A stretch of DNA of 64,000 nt from an uncultured Marinobacter sp. (GCF_947488835.1 NZ_CANLBK010000005.1:124001-188000); one strand, 5' to 3'. Positions 28,568 through 39,557 are shown, counted from the stretch's first letter. Made by a program: numbers and translations. Notes: generated by a model not told the origin, from the sequence alone.

Positions 28568-29047
28568 TCAGACCGCTGCTACTTTATCTGCATGCACAGT
28601 ATGGAGGTGCTGTATCAGGAAGTCCTCCATTTCAAATCGGCTCTCCAGGGTTTCACCCAGGTGAGAAAGCTGTTCAAACAGGGCTGTGATGTCCTGTTCG
28701 GATAAATCGCCCTCCCCCAACTGGTCGTTGAAGTTGAGTGCCACCTCTGTGGTTTCTTCAATGCGGGGGTATACCTTGCCTGCCAGCTCCAGACCTCCGT
28801 CGTTGAACTCCCGAGCCTCTCTGACCAGCTGCTCATATATTTCGAAATGGCCTGTCGAAACATAGTCCACCAATACCTCGCACAAGCGGACAAACTTTTG
28901 CTTCAGAGCTTCGGTTTGCGAGAAGTCGCTTTCTGCGGACAAATCGCAGTAATGAACCAGCAACTCCTGACGATCCTTGAGCCAGCGATCAATAAGCTCG
29001 CTGACGCCACCCCAGCGCTCCCTGGCATTTCGGCAATTTTCCAACAT
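28568..29047 (-). CDS. rsd: Anti-sigma-70 factor Rsd/AlgQ
   Basis: A 159-residue helical protein of the Rsd/AlgQ family. It begins MLENCRNARERWGGVSELIDRWLKDRQELLVHYC, the conserved region that contacts sigma-70 region 4. By family knowledge it frees core polymerase for alternative sigma factors in stationary phase, and in Pseudomonas AlgQ also affects alginate and siderophore genes. It is monocistronic, with a shared terminator at its 3' end, and dsbB lies 101 bp upstream on the same strand. Confidence 0.92.
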   Translation of the reverse strand: MLENCRNARERWGGVSELIDRWLKDRQELLVHYCDLSAESDFSQTEALKQKFVRLCEVLVDYVSTGHFEIYEQLVREAREFNDGGLELAGKVYPRIEETTEVALNFNDQLGEGDLSEQDITALFEQLSHLGETLESRFEMEDFLIQHLHTVHADKVAAV

Positions 29048-29148
29048 GACACCCGTTCTCCGCTTGGAAACCCTAACATTGGGCCTGACGCTGATATTGG
29101 TTAAGTCCGGATCAAGTTACCCCATGCTGGCCACCGGCCGCAACCGTT

Positions 29149-29655
29149 TCAGCTAACCAGCCAGGTTTTCACACGACCCCGGTGAATGAGCATCGTCAGC
29201 CCCAGAATCACCAACAGGAGGAAAAATACAGCGGTCCAACCAGGAATGCTCAATCCAAGGAAGCGCCAAACCACGGCAGCGCAGTCTCCGGTGCCCTTGA
29301 GTGCGGTAGACAGCACCTCCATAACCGGCAGCACCTCCAGCATATAATCCACAGAGGGGCCGCAGGCAGGCGCTTGATCAGCGGGCAAGCTCTGCAACCA
29401 CAATTGGCGACCGGCCATGCCCAGCCCGGCACCAGCGGTTATTGCCAGCAACAGACCGTAAACACGCACTCCCAACTCTCCGGGCCCGTGCAACGCCGCC
29501 ACCAGGCTCACCAAACCCACGCCCATAAAACCAAAGCGCTGGAGCCAACACAAGGGACAGGGCTCAAGCCCCATTACGTGCTCCATATAAAACGCCACAC
29601 CCAACAACCCGGCGCAGACAACAAAAACGAGTGCAAAAATTGCTCTTACTTTCAC
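29149..29655 (-). CDS. dsbB: Disulfide bond oxidoreductase DsbB
   Basis: A 168-residue inner-membrane protein with four transmembrane helices. The quinone-linked pair is C33-P-L-C36 in the first periplasmic loop, and the DsbA-facing pair is C98 and C125 in the second loop. It reoxidises DsbA and passes electrons to ubiquinone. Length and cysteine spacing fit DsbB. The DsbA partner is not in this window. Confidence 0.95.
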   Translation of the reverse strand: MKVRAIFALVFVVCAGLLGVAFYMEHVMGLEPCPLCWLQRFGFMGVGLVSLVAALHGPGELGVRVYGLLLAITAGAGLGMAGRQLWLQSLPADQAPACGPSVDYMLEVLPVMEVLSTALKGTGDCAAVVWRFLGLSIPGWTAVFFLLLVILGLTMLIHRGRVKTWLVS

Positions 29656-29769
29656 AAAGATTCCTCAGTTTTACACAAATGCGCTGTCCAGCCTGCTATT
29701 CTCGGTCTATCCGGCGGAAACGCTGCTAATTTTGTCACTAAACCCTAAACCATAACGAACTGCAAGCCT

Positions 29770-30213
29770 ATGACACCCCAGCCAAAATTCGTTCTATTCA
29801 GTATCGTCCTACTGCTTTTTGCACTCTCCACAGCCTGGGCGGAAGAAGCTACCAACGAGGAAGGGGAAGCCACCGAAAAATCAGGCACCACGGATTATAT
29901 TGCCATGGACCCTGCCTTTGTAACCCATGTTGGCACCCCGGGTGGCAAACTGACTTACCTGAAAGCAGCGGTGAGCCTCAGAGCCTCTCAAAAGACAACA
30001 CGACCTGCCGTGGAAGCCCACATGCCAAGGCTGCGCCATGAGCTTGTAATGCTGTTTGGTGAGCAGACAGATACGGCCACGCTGACCACGATGGACGGCC
30101 AGCAAGCGCTGCGAGAAGAAGCCAAATTACGAATAAACGGGGTGCTGGAAGAGCAGCAAACCGGCGAAGCCATTACCGGCGTGCTGTTTACAGAATTTGT
30201 TGTACAGAAGTAG
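29770..30213 (+). CDS. Exported FliL-like protein
   Basis: A 147-residue protein with an N-terminal hydrophobic segment and likely signal cleavage after STAWA, then an acidic stretch (EEATNEEGEATEKSG). The C-terminal domain (KLTYLKAAVSLRAS, VEAHMPRLRHELVMLFGEQT, LREEAKLRINGVLEE, GVLFTEFVVQ) has the layout of FliL, the stator-associated flagellar protein. No flagellar genes are nearby, and a cleaved signal replaces the usual anchor helix, so it is probably a non-flagellar homologue. The family match is moderate. Confidence 0.75.
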   Translation: MTPQPKFVLFSIVLLLFALSTAWAEEATNEEGEATEKSGTTDYIAMDPAFVTHVGTPGGKLTYLKAAVSLRASQKTTRPAVEAHMPRLRHELVMLFGEQTDTATLTTMDGQQALREEAKLRINGVLEEQQTGEAITGVLFTEFVVQK

Positions 30214-30251
30214 TACAAGCAAAGCGTGAACTGATACAGAACCAGCGCGCT

Positions 30252-30470
30252 TCAGGCTATACGGGAATACAGGCCGTTATCCCCGAGGGCATTTTCTTCC
30301 TGGACAACCTCACCGGCATCCTCCCAGCCAGACTCCCAGGCGGCTACAACAACTTCGCCACGATAGGGGCAGCGAGTTTTGTCCATTCCCATGGACGCTG
30401 CCATATATCCCTGACGATAGGCTTTGTTCAGCGCTTCAACATCCCAGCCGAGCTTTATATCCCTTGCCAT
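30252..30470 (-). CDS. rmf: Ribosome modulation factor
   Basis: A 72-residue basic protein beginning MARDIKLGWDVEALNKAYRQGYMAASMGMDKTRCPY, the conserved core of Rmf. By family knowledge it binds 70S ribosomes in stationary phase and drives 100S dimer formation. The C-terminal tail (EVVQEENALGDNGLYSRIA) is longer than in E. coli Rmf (55 residues), as in Pseudomonas. It stands alone between the FliL-like gene and gshA. Confidence 0.93.
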   Translation of the reverse strand: MARDIKLGWDVEALNKAYRQGYMAASMGMDKTRCPYRGEVVVAAWESGWEDAGEVVQEENALGDNGLYSRIA

Positions 30471-30614
30471 GCCAATTCTCCCTTAAGCCAATGCTAATGA
30501 ATCTAGCACCAGCGTCAGAAAGTGACAAATATTTGCACACCTTCTGTGAAGCAGGCCCGCGGATTTTACAATTCTGCAAAATCCGCTTTATGCAAAAACG
30601 ATAGCCTATTCCAG

Positions 30615-32168
30615 TCAGGAGCGAAGATACTGCTCCAGAAAATCACTGAACGCTAAAGTATCTGAAGCTTCAATCTGTTGCTGCTGCGCCAGTGAGTCCT
30701 TGGCCGCGGCAACAAATGACGCATTTACGCCAGCATCCATGCCTTCCTTGCGAAGCATATTCTGGTGTTTGAGCGCCATGTCCATTGTCCAGTCCCGGTG
30801 GCCGAGCCCAGACGCCTGCATCGCATCAACAACCCGGGCAGACGGCACCTGGCGATCACCCGACAGAACACTTCGCTGGGCTGACAGAGCCTTGCGATAA
30901 ACCTCTCCACCGTTCCAGCCATCCAGTATTTCAGCCAGCGGTTCAAGACCATCCAGAATCGCTGTTGCAGCTTCACCAACGGGCGTGCGCTCACCTGCCC
31001 GGCACAGCTTGAGCTCGTGATGACGCCCGTTGGAGACAACGTCTTTGTAGTTGTCATCCAGCATGACGCACTCCGCATCGCTGATTTTAGGCGATTCGGA
31101 CAGCAAGCAATCCAGCAGAAAGAGATCAAGGAAGTCGACCTGGGCCTCGTTGACACCCACTGGGGAGAAGGGATCGAGATCCAGGCAGCGCACTTCAATG
31201 TACTCTACACCGCGGGATTCGAGCGCGTGAATCGGCTTTTCTCCACTTCGGGCAGTGCGCTTGGGACGCACGGCGCTGTAATACTCATTCTCAATCTGCA
31301 AAACGCTGGTGTTTATCTGGATAAACTCACCATCACGCTGCGTGCCAATCGCTTCGTAAGCCGGCCAGTTGGTATGAATGGCTCTATCCAGCGTTTGGGT
31401 GTAGGTGCTGAGCTTATTGAAACAGATATTCAACGATGACTGAGCGTTGTTGTGATAACCCAAATCACTCATGCGTAACGAGGTGGCTGTCTCGCCAAAC
31501 CAGCTCCGCTCACCGCACCTGGCCAGATCATGACTCACGCCGTCTACAAAGCTCGCATCCAGGGCTGGTGAGGCGCCGAACAAAAGCATCAGCAACCAGC
31601 TTCTGCGTCGGAAATTGCGAATGAGCCAAAAATACTGATCGGACTTGAAGTCTTTCATGCTTTGCTGGTCACCCAGCGCGCGCTGCCAGATTTCCATAAA
31701 GCTGTCAGGTAACGAGAGATTGTAGTGAGTGCCGGCGATGCTTTGCATCATCCGTCCGTACCTCACCGCCAACCCCTGTCGGTATACATGCTTCATCCGC
31801 CCGGTATTGGACGAGCCATACTCTGCAATGGGGATACTGGCATCGCCATTCAGCTCACAGGGCATACTGGCCGGCCAGAAAACCTCATCGCCCAGGTTCT
31901 GTTGCACGAACCGATGGGTGTTGCGCAGCGACTCCATCATCTCGGACGTGCTGCTGCACACAGGCGTTATCAGTTCGAGCAAGGCTTCGGAATAATCCGT
32001 TGTGATGGTCGGATGCGTAAGCGCAGAGCCCAAGGCCTCCGGGTGCGGCGTTTGTGCGATGAAACCGTTGCGGTCAACGCGCAAACCTTCTTTCTCTACC
32101 CCTTTCAGAAACCCGTTCCAGTCGCTGGCTGCGAACTGGCGGAATACAGAGTGGCGGGATTCAGCCAT
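30615..32168 (-). CDS. gshA: Glutamate-cysteine ligase
   Basis: A 517-residue enzyme, normal for proteobacterial GshA, that joins glutamate and cysteine in the first step of glutathione synthesis. Landmarks are GVEKEGLRVDRNG, TDYSEALLELITP, AGTHYNLSLPD and EVRCLDLDPFSPVG. The ATG at 32168 has GGAG nine bases upstream; a TTG at 32186 in the same frame is unlikely. It lies downstream of tex on the same strand with 68 bp between the genes. Confidence 0.96.
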   Translation of the reverse strand: MAESRHSVFRQFAASDWNGFLKGVEKEGLRVDRNGFIAQTPHPEALGSALTHPTITTDYSEALLELITPVCSSTSEMMESLRNTHRFVQQNLGDEVFWPASMPCELNGDASIPIAEYGSSNTGRMKHVYRQGLAVRYGRMMQSIAGTHYNLSLPDSFMEIWQRALGDQQSMKDFKSDQYFWLIRNFRRRSWLLMLLFGASPALDASFVDGVSHDLARCGERSWFGETATSLRMSDLGYHNNAQSSLNICFNKLSTYTQTLDRAIHTNWPAYEAIGTQRDGEFIQINTSVLQIENEYYSAVRPKRTARSGEKPIHALESRGVEYIEVRCLDLDPFSPVGVNEAQVDFLDLFLLDCLLSESPKISDAECVMLDDNYKDVVSNGRHHELKLCRAGERTPVGEAATAILDGLEPLAEILDGWNGGEVYRKALSAQRSVLSGDRQVPSARVVDAMQASGLGHRDWTMDMALKHQNMLRKEGMDAGVNASFVAAAKDSLAQQQQIEASDTLAFSDFLEQYLRS

Positions 32169-32236
32169 GATTGACTCCTGCTGCAACCGGCGGTGCCTTG
32201 TGGGCGGTGCCGGCTGTTGGATATATTTTAAACGAG

Positions 32237-34594
32237 CTAACGCTTGTCTTTACGAGCCGACGCAAATGCCTGAGCCAATGCGCCCCCCATGGCACCCTGC
32301 CCGGCATTCTGACCAGCACCCTTATTCTGGTTCTGTGGTGCTGGTCGGCCTGCCGACTGCCCCGCACGGTTGCTGGCTGACTTGCCCGGCGCCGAGCGCT
32401 TCGACTCCGCCTTTTCACCGGGCTGGTCGTCCATACGCATGGAAAGAGCAATCCGCTTGCGAGGGATATCCACCTCCATCACCTTAACCTTTACAATATC
32501 CCCGGCCTTGACGACTTCCCGGGGGTCTTTGATAAAGGTATGGGAAAGTGCCGATATATGCACCAGCCCGTCCTGATGGACGCCAATGTCTACAAACGCG
32601 CCAAAATTCGTCACATTGGTAACAGAACCTTCCAGAATCATGCCTGGTACGAGATCGCCCAGTGTTTCCACGCCTTCTTCAAAGCTTGCGGAACGGAATT
32701 CGGGGCGCGGGTCGCGGCCAGGCTTTTCAAGTTCGGAGAGAATATCCCGAATGGTCGGCACACCGAACCGATCTGTTACGTAATCCTGGGGATTCAGACC
32801 ACGCAAGAACGCGGAATCGCCAACAATGTTATCAACTTTCCGGTTATTCTTTGCCGCAATACTCTCAACCACTCCGTATGCTTCCGGATGCACAGATGAG
32901 CGGTCCAATGGATTCTCACCGCTGGCGATGCGCAGAAAGCCTGCAGCCTGTTCAAACGTGCGCGCGCCCAATCGGGGCACCTTCAATAACTGCTTACGAT
33001 TACGGAACATGCCGTTCTGGTTGCGGTACTCAATGATATTCTGCGCGATGGTCTGATTCAGACCCGACACCCTTGCCAACAAAGGTGTGGAGGCTGTGTT
33101 CAGATCAACGCCAACACCATTCACACAATCCTCAACCACTGCATCCAGGCTGCGGGAAAGCTGAACCTGAGATACGTCGTGCTGATACTGACCTACCCCA
33201 ATTGACTTGGGTTCAATTTTCACCAGTTCGGCCAGTGGGTCCTGCAACCGTCGGGCAATGGAGACAGCACCACGAATGGTCACATCCAGATCTGGCAATT
33301 CCTTGGAAGCAAACTCGGAAGCTGAATAGATTGATGCGCCAGACTCACTCACAACAATGCGCGCCAGCTTTAGCTCCGGGTAGCGCTTGCTGAGATCGCC
33401 CACCAGCTTTTCGGTCTCTCGGGAGGCTGTGCCATTACCGATGGCCACCAGCTCAATTTTGTATTCACGACACCAGGCCGCGAGCTTCTCAATGGAACTG
33501 TCCCACTGGTTTTTGGGGGCGTGGGGAAAAATAGCCCCATGCCCTGCTACCTGGCCGGTGCCATCAATGATGGCAACTTTCACGCCGGTGCGTAGCCCAG
33601 GGTCCAGGCCAAGGGTCGGACGGGGCCCAGCGGGCGCCAGCAACAGCAAATCTTTCAGGTTGGCAGCAAATACGTTAATGGCTTCGGTTTCGGCCGCTTC
33701 ACGTACCTGGGTCATAAGATCTGTTTCGATCTGTGTGGACAGCTTAACTCGCCAGGTCCAGCGCACTACTTCTGACAGCCATTTATCGGCGGCACGGCCG
33801 TTATCACGGATGTTCCAGCGGGCTGCAATACGTTGCTCCGCGGGGTGCGGTTGACGGCGATCATCTTCCACGTCGCCCACAACCAGCGTGTAGGCAAGAA
33901 TGCCTTCGTTACGACCACGCAGTATTGCCAGAGCACGGTGTGAAGGCACTTTTTTCAAGGGTTCAACGTGATCGAAGTAATCCCGGAATTTGGCACCTTC
34001 GTTTTCCTTGCCCTCAATCACGGTGACTTTTAACTGACCTTGCTGCCAGATGAGATCACGCAGCTCACCTAAAAGCTCTGCATCTTCGGCGAAGCGCTCC
34101 ATCAGGATAAAGCGGGCGCCGTCGAGGGCGGCTTTGGTGTCTGCAACGCCTGCATCCGCATTGATATAGCTTTCAGCTGTGGTTTCCGGCTCAAGGGTAG
34201 GATTGCCATATAAGGCATCGGCCAGAGGCTCCAGACCTGCCTCCCGGGCAATCTGGGCCTTGGTGCGGCGTTTTGGCTTATAAGGTAGGTAAAGATCCTC
34301 CAACCGGTTCTTGGCATCGGCACTTTCAATGCTGCTACGCAGTTCGTCGGTCAGCTTGCCCTGCTCCTCAATGCTCTTGAGGATGGTGCTACGACGATCT
34401 TCCAGTTCCCGGAGATAGCGCAGGCGCTCTTCAAGCGACCGCAACTGGCTGTCATCCAGAGAACCCGTCACCTCTTTACGGTAACGGGCAATAAACGGAA
34501 CGGTGGAACCTTCGTCCAGCAGGGCGATGGTGGCATTAACCTGTTGCTCGCGTACGCCGAGTTCGTCAGCTATGCGCCTGGAGATACTGTTCAT
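32237..34594 (-). CDS. tex: RNA-binding transcription accessory protein Tex
   Basis: A 785-residue nucleic-acid-binding protein of the usual Tex length. Domains in order are an N-terminal helical part ([31 protein letters not shown]), a YqgF/RNase H-like fold ([19 protein letters not shown]), helix-hairpin-helix motifs ([17 protein letters not shown]) and a C-terminal S1 domain ([26 protein letters not shown]). The last 60 residues are low in complexity, rich in Q, G, A and N. The ATG at 34594 follows AGAGG. It lies 47 bp downstream of the GGDEF/EAL gene. Confidence 0.96.
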   Translation of the reverse strand: MNSISRRIADELGVREQQVNATIALLDEGSTVPFIARYRKEVTGSLDDSQLRSLEERLRYLRELEDRRSTILKSIEEQGKLTDELRSSIESADAKNRLEDLYLPYKPKRRTKAQIAREAGLEPLADALYGNPTLEPETTAESYINADAGVADTKAALDGARFILMERFAEDAELLGELRDLIWQQGQLKVTVIEGKENEGAKFRDYFDHVEPLKKVPSHRALAILRGRNEGILAYTLVVGDVEDDRRQPHPAEQRIAARWNIRDNGRAADKWLSEVVRWTWRVKLSTQIETDLMTQVREAAETEAINVFAANLKDLLLLAPAGPRPTLGLDPGLRTGVKVAIIDGTGQVAGHGAIFPHAPKNQWDSSIEKLAAWCREYKIELVAIGNGTASRETEKLVGDLSKRYPELKLARIVVSESGASIYSASEFASKELPDLDVTIRGAVSIARRLQDPLAELVKIEPKSIGVGQYQHDVSQVQLSRSLDAVVEDCVNGVGVDLNTASTPLLARVSGLNQTIAQNIIEYRNQNGMFRNRKQLLKVPRLGARTFEQAAGFLRIASGENPLDRSSVHPEAYGVVESIAAKNNRKVDNIVGDSAFLRGLNPQDYVTDRFGVPTIRDILSELEKPGRDPRPEFRSASFEEGVETLGDLVPGMILEGSVTNVTNFGAFVDIGVHQDGLVHISALSHTFIKDPREVVKAGDIVKVKVMEVDIPRKRIALSMRMDDQPGEKAESKRSAPGKSASNRAGQSAGRPAPQNQNKGAGQNAGQGAMGGALAQAFASARKDKR

Positions 34595-34641
34595 GCAACC
34601 TCTGTGATGCGTTTCTGATAAAGCAGCAAAGGTACAGCGGC

Positions 34642-36378
34642 TTACAGTTGCAGGCAAGCGGACTCGCCACGCTTGTTCAGGAATTGCACAAGGTCAACCC
34701 AGGGCATGGGGCGGGCATAATAGTAACCCTGTATTTCATCACAGTGCTGTTGGCGCAGAAACTCAAGCTGGCCTTCCGTTTCGACACCTTCGGCTACCAC
34801 ACTGATCTGGAGGCTATGAGCCAGGCTGATAATCGCACGGATAATGTGCTCGGCATCCGCAGAATTACCAAGATCCTGCACAAACGACTTATCGATTTTC
34901 ACCAGCGAGATTGGCAGGTGCTGAAGATTACTGAGAGAGGAATAGCCAGTGCCAAAATCATCCAGGGCGAAACTGATACCCAGCTGGTTAAGCTCCCGCA
35001 GGCAACGTTGTGCGTATTCAGGGTCGTGCATCATTGCGCTTTCCGTTAATTCCAGTTCCAGCAAACTGGTATCAACGTTGGCATTGAAAATGATGCGAAA
35101 TATCGTTTCCGTCATTTTTCTATCATGAAACTGCCGGAACGAAAGGTTCACCGCGAACACCAAACCGGGGTACCCGATTTCTGCCGACTCCTGCAGGCGC
35201 TTGCAGGCCTGTTCAATCACCCAATAACCAATCGGAACGATCAAGCCGCTGCGCTCGGCAACAGGAATGAACTCGTCGGGCCCAACCAAACCACGCTCTG
35301 GATGGTTCCAGCGCAACAGGCACTCAACACCACGCACCTCGTTACTGGCCAGATCGATTCTTGGCTGATAATACAACTCCAGCTCATTGCCCCTGAGCGC
35401 ATTGCGAAGGTCCGCTTCCAGTCTGAGTTGGTACCCGGCAGAAATGTGCAACTGCCGGTCGTAAAAGCGGTAACTGCTACCAGGATCCCGCTTGGCCTCA
35501 AACATTGCCCGGTTTGCCCGGCGCATGAGGTTTTCGGGGCTGTCTCCGGACTCCGGAAAAGTGGCCACACCCAGGCTGGCACTGACAACCACACTCTGGC
35601 TATCAATTGATATTGGCTCATCCAGCACCTGCACAATCTTGCGAATAATCTGGGTGATGTCCAAGGTATCTTCAAGCTTTTCAACAATAATGGCGAGTTC
35701 GTCACCGCCAATGCGCATCAGAGAATCCACACGACGCAGCGCCAGTCGAACCTTGGCAGCTACTTTGATCATCAGCTGATCGCTTTTCTGATAACCAAAG
35801 GATTCATTAATACTGCGAAAATCATCAATATTGAGATGCAAAAGCGCCAGCCGATGGTTCCCGCGCTGAGCTCTGTGTAACGCTTGCTGCAGCCTGTCAA
35901 AAAACAGATCCCGGTTAATGAACCCACTCGCCACCCCCCGACCCAAGAGGCTGTGGGCCGAGTTCGCCAACTGCTCCTGATACCAGAGGCATTTTACTGC
36001 CCGGCGAAAATTCCAGGCATCAAGTTCCTGACGGCTCAAATAATCGGATGCACCACTACAAATCAAGCTTGCCGCACGCTCACGGGACGTTTCCGCACCC
36101 AGTGCCAATATCGGGCGATCGCCACTGGCAACTGCCAGATACTGCAAAAATGAGGATTCAGGGCCACCATGGAATGAGCAATCCCAAACCAGAACATCGA
36201 ACTTCGCGTTGCGGATAAGATCGTCACAATCCAAAAGCTCCGGGCACCAGGTTGAATCCGTACGAATCTCAGGCTCTTCCGCCAACAGAGCGTTGAGCCA
36301 GAGAAAATCGGTATAATCCGGTGTCAGAACCAGAAGGCGGAGCTGGTCTGAGCCAACAGTTTCCAGTGGCAAGGTCAT
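34642..36378 (-). CDS. Receiver-like/GGDEF/EAL c-di-GMP enzyme
   Basis: A 578-residue cytoplasmic protein. Residues 12-130 look like a receiver fold with D66 (VLVWDCS) near the phosphoacceptor position. The GGDEF domain has GGDEL and, five residues upstream, RRVD, a full I-site for product inhibition. The EAL domain reads ECLLRW, with [23 protein letters not shown] and AEGVETE all intact. It is therefore a plausible phosphodiesterase, perhaps with cyclase activity, in contrast to the degenerate protein at 3705-6173. It is followed by tex on the same strand. Start ATG 36378 lacks a clear ribosome site. Confidence 0.88.
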   Translation of the reverse strand: MTLPLETVGSDQLRLLVLTPDYTDFLWLNALLAEEPEIRTDSTWCPELLDCDDLIRNAKFDVLVWDCSFHGGPESSFLQYLAVASGDRPILALGAETSRERAASLICSGASDYLSRQELDAWNFRRAVKCLWYQEQLANSAHSLLGRGVASGFINRDLFFDRLQQALHRAQRGNHRLALLHLNIDDFRSINESFGYQKSDQLMIKVAAKVRLALRRVDSLMRIGGDELAIIVEKLEDTLDITQIIRKIVQVLDEPISIDSQSVVVSASLGVATFPESGDSPENLMRRANRAMFEAKRDPGSSYRFYDRQLHISAGYQLRLEADLRNALRGNELELYYQPRIDLASNEVRGVECLLRWNHPERGLVGPDEFIPVAERSGLIVPIGYWVIEQACKRLQESAEIGYPGLVFAVNLSFRQFHDRKMTETIFRIIFNANVDTSLLELELTESAMMHDPEYAQRCLRELNQLGISFALDDFGTGYSSLSNLQHLPISLVKIDKSFVQDLGNSADAEHIIRAIISLAHSLQISVVAEGVETEGQLEFLRQQHCDEIQGYYYARPMPWVDLVQFLNKRGESACLQL

Positions 36379-36524
36379 TAAGCAGAATCCATGGGTACGT
36401 GAACAACAATCCTGTTCTGTTAAAAGAATAGCTGATAGATCGACAAGGTACAGAAAGTCTGGCTGGTGTAGACTAATGTCCTAGTAAGACAACCCCCGTC
36501 TCAAACCATTCTGGCAATGTATTT

Positions 36525-38543
36525 GTGAACAAACTCAACCCGCGACAAAATGAAGCAGTCCGCTACACCGACGGCCCTTTGCTGGTGCTGGCCGGTGCAG
36601 GCAGCGGGAAGACCAGCGTAATCACCCGAAAAATCGCCTATCTGATTGAACACCTTGGCATTCCGGGGCGCCACATTGCGGCCGTTACCTTCACCAATAA
36701 GGCGGCCCGCGAGATGAAAGAACGGGTGAGCCGGATTGTCGACCGTAAACTGGCTCGCGGGTTGATTGTCTCCACTTTCCACAACCTCGGGCTGAACATG
36801 ATCCGGGAGGAGCATACCCACCTGGGCTACCACCCGGGATTTTCTATTTTCGATGCAGAAGATGCCAAAGCCCTTATACGGGATCTGATGCTTCGGGAGG
36901 CCAGCGCCGATGCCGGCGACGAGCTTAACGATGTGCAGATGACCATATCGTCCTGGAAAAACGCCCTGCGCGGGCCAGCGGAAGCCTACAGCAAAGCGGC
37001 GGATGAGCGGGAGCAGCGCATTGCCATTGTGTACAAGCATTATAACGAGTACCTGAAGGCATACAACGCGGTCGACTTCGACGACCTGATTCTGTTGCCT
37101 GTGCAACTCTTCCGAAACAATCCCGAGGTGCTGGCGAAGTGGCGCAAAAAAATACGCTACATGCTGGTCGATGAATACCAGGACACGAACATTTGCCAGT
37201 ACGAACTGGTGAGGATGCTGGTTGCCGAGCGCGCGGCGTTCACCGTTGTTGGCGATGATGACCAATCCATATACGCCTGGCGTGGGGCACGTCCGGAAAA
37301 CCTGGCGCAATTGAAGGAAGACTTCCCGAGCCTGAAGATTGTAAAGCTTGAGCAGAACTATCGTTCTACATCGCGCATTCTGCGGGCCGCCAACACGGTT
37401 ATCGCCAATAATCCACACGTATTCGAAAAAGCCCTTTGGAGCGACCACACCATCGGCGATGAAATCCGCATTGTACGGTGCCGCAACGAAGATGCAGAAA
37501 CCGAAAGAGTGGCCACCGAAATCCTCGACCAAAAGCTGAAAAAAGGGCTGGCATTCAAAGACTTTGCAGTGCTTTACCGGGGCAACCACCAAGCCCGGCT
37601 TCTGGAAATGAAGCTGCAGGCTTATCAGATTCCCTATCATATCTCAGGGGGGCAGTCGTTTTTCTCGAAAAACGAGATTAAAGACGCCATGTCTTACCTG
37701 CGCCTGTTGATCAATCCGGATGATGATGCCGCATTCCTCCGCGTAGTGAACGTACCAAGGCGTGAAATCGGCCCGCGCACTCTTGAGCAACTTAGCCACT
37801 ACGCCCGGGCGCGCAACGTCAGCCTGTTTAAATCCCTGGGAGACATGGGCGCGGAATCGCACGTAACCGAGAAAGGCCTGGATCGCCTGCGCCGGTTTGC
37901 GCACTGGGTGGATGTCACCTGTGAGCGTCTGCACAGCGAAAACCCGGTGCCCGTCATCAAGCAGTTATTCACGGATATCGAGTACGAAGAATGGCTGCAC
38001 CAGCACTCTGGCACGCCCAAACAGGCGGAACGCCGCATGGAGAACATCTGGTACTTGGTGGAATCCATCCAGCGCATGCTGGAGGACGGCAAGGGCACTG
38101 CCGATGAGCTGGGCATAGAAGACGCCATCACCAAGTTGATTCTGCGCGATATGATGGAACAGCGGGAAGAAGAGGATGACAGCGATAAAGTACAACTGCT
38201 GACACTCCACGCATCAAAGGGCCTGGAGTTCCCCCACGTATTTATTTTGGGGCTAGAGGAGGAAATCCTGCCGCACCGGTCCAGCATTGAAGAAGGCAAC
38301 GTAGAAGAAGAACGACGCCTGATGTACGTGGGCATTACCCGCGCAAAAGAAACCCTCACCCTGACCTACGCCGCCCAACGCAGGCAGTATGGCGAAAAAA
38401 TCGAAACTATTCCCAGCCGATTTCTGGATGAACTGCCCCCCGACGACGTGCGCTGGGAGGGCACAGGCGATCTGGATGTTGAAGCCAACCAGAAGAAGGG
38501 CAAAGCAACCTTAAGCGCCCTGCTTGGTGATTTAGGGTTATAA
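36525..38543 (+). CDS. rep: ATP-dependent DNA helicase Rep
   Basis: A 672-residue SF1A helicase; E. coli Rep has 673. It begins MNKLNPRQNEAVRYTDGPLLVLAGAGSGKTSVITRK with Walker A at about 25-32. It also has AAVTFTNKAAREMKERV (motif Ia), VDEYQDTN (motif II), GDDDQSIYAWRGA (motif III), LEQNYRST (IV), TLHASKGLEFPHVF (V) and LMYVGITRAKETL (VI). It removes proteins ahead of replication forks. The start is GTG at 36525, because an ATG just upstream is followed at once by a stop. A terminator lies directly after the gene. Confidence 0.96.
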   Translation: MNKLNPRQNEAVRYTDGPLLVLAGAGSGKTSVITRKIAYLIEHLGIPGRHIAAVTFTNKAAREMKERVSRIVDRKLARGLIVSTFHNLGLNMIREEHTHLGYHPGFSIFDAEDAKALIRDLMLREASADAGDELNDVQMTISSWKNALRGPAEAYSKAADEREQRIAIVYKHYNEYLKAYNAVDFDDLILLPVQLFRNNPEVLAKWRKKIRYMLVDEYQDTNICQYELVRMLVAERAAFTVVGDDDQSIYAWRGARPENLAQLKEDFPSLKIVKLEQNYRSTSRILRAANTVIANNPHVFEKALWSDHTIGDEIRIVRCRNEDAETERVATEILDQKLKKGLAFKDFAVLYRGNHQARLLEMKLQAYQIPYHISGGQSFFSKNEIKDAMSYLRLLINPDDDAAFLRVVNVPRREIGPRTLEQLSHYARARNVSLFKSLGDMGAESHVTEKGLDRLRRFAHWVDVTCERLHSENPVPVIKQLFTDIEYEEWLHQHSGTPKQAERRMENIWYLVESIQRMLEDGKGTADELGIEDAITKLILRDMMEQREEEDDSDKVQLLTLHASKGLEFPHVFILGLEEEILPHRSSIEEGNVEEERRLMYVGITRAKETLTLTYAAQRRQYGEKIETIPSRFLDELPPDDVRWEGTGDLDVEANQKKGKATLSALLGDLGL

Positions 38544-38546
38544 AAC

Positions 38547-38577
38547 GCAAAAAACCCCGCCGGAGCGGGGTTTTTGC
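38547..38577. terminator. Bidirectional intrinsic terminator between rep and the cytochrome c5 gene
   Basis: GCAAAAAACCCCGC and GCGGGGTTTTTGC form a near-perfect stem around a four-base CGGA loop, with an A-run on one side and a T-run on the other. The flanking genes converge. Confidence 0.93.
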
Positions 38578-38593
38578 AATGAGTGTGCTGGCG

Positions 38594-39013
38594 TTACTTA
38601 CTCTCAGCCACTATATGCTCGACCGCAGCAACAATTTCTTCATCTGAACAGCTGGCACAGCCACCTTTAGCTGGCATGGCATTAAAGCCATTGATGGCAT
38701 GATCGATCAGAGTATCCATACCCTGGTCAACACGAGGAGCCCAGTCACCGGCATTACCGATCACAGGTGCACCTGCCGCACCTGTGGTGTGACACGCCAT
38801 GCACACAGCGTCGTATACTTCGCTGCCTGAGCGAGGTCCGGAGCTTGCCGTTTGGGTAGCAGCCGCAGCTTCGCCACACTCTTCACCCTGCAGGCACACT
38901 TCGCCTACTGGCTGAATGCGCGCACGGATTTCATCTTCAACACTTGCCATGACGGCTCCGGCCGTAATGCCAAAACCAAGCAGTACGACAGCCAGGACTC
39001 TCTTCATCTTCAC
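38594..39013 (-). CDS. Cytochrome c5-type monoheme protein
   Basis: A 139-residue periplasmic protein with a signal peptide (residues 1-23, cleavage near VMA). The heme site is C71-M-A-C74-H75, and the distal methionine lies in GFNAMPAKGG. The following GGCASCSDEEI pair is the disulfide typical of cytochrome c5. It probably carries electrons to terminal oxidases or reductases. It is monocistronic. Confidence 0.92.
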   Translation of the reverse strand: MKMKRVLAVVLLGFGITAGAVMASVEDEIRARIQPVGEVCLQGEECGEAAAATQTASSGPRSGSEVYDAVCMACHTTGAAGAPVIGNAGDWAPRVDQGMDTLIDHAINGFNAMPAKGGCASCSDEEIVAAVEHIVAESK

Positions 39014-39205
39014 AATGCACCTCGCCTTTGAGCGTTATAATCTTTGGTTGCCGCATTATAGCGACTGAATCCCGGCAAAAAAACCGAATAGCAAAATCAT
39101 AAATTGATTTCCACCATTTATATTGCCATTACGTAAGCGTGGAGACTCTTTCTGGCCATCCGGTTACCATGTTGCAGCTTACTCAGTATTTCCAGGATCC
39201 GACCC

Positions 39206-39544
39206 ATGAATAACCCGGAGAAACCCTCCCCACATCCCCTGCGCAAGGCGCTGCTGATTACAGAGTTCAGCGCGTTGGCAGTGTTGCTGACATCGATGGG
39301 CTGGTTCTCAAGTCAGACAGATACCGGCCATAGTATCAATCCGGCGTGGCTGCTGATACCCGCTATTGCAAGCCTTGGTGTTTTCATCAGTTTTATTGGT
39401 CTTATGTATTTACGCTGGGTTGTGGCAGCAAGTGCCGAAAACCAGCTCCGACATAAGCTTGTTTTTGCGCTCCTGGCCCTCACCCTTATCGGAGTTTGGG
39501 TTTACGGCATTGCCAGTACCTGGCTCAGCCTCAATGCAACATAG
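39206..39544 (+). CDS. Small membrane protein of unknown function
   Basis: A 112-residue protein with a short polar N-terminus and three predicted transmembrane helices (about residues 14-34, 47-70 and 85-107). I do not recognise a family. It ends 13 bp before pldA on the same strand and is likely cotranscribed with it. No ribosome site stands out before ATG 39206 (nearest GGATCCGACCC). The reading frame is supported by its hydrophobic pattern and position only. Confidence 0.6.
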   Translation: MNNPEKPSPHPLRKALLITEFSALAVLLTSMGWFSSQTDTGHSINPAWLLIPAIASLGVFISFIGLMYLRWVVAASAENQLRHKLVFALLALTLIGVWVYGIASTWLSLNAT

Positions 39545-39557
39545 AGAGACCTCGAAT

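Noticed and set aside
36501..37640. 379-codon open frame antisense to rep
   Set aside because: It lies wholly within the rep coding region in the complementary frame, with no recognisable domain; rep is certain.
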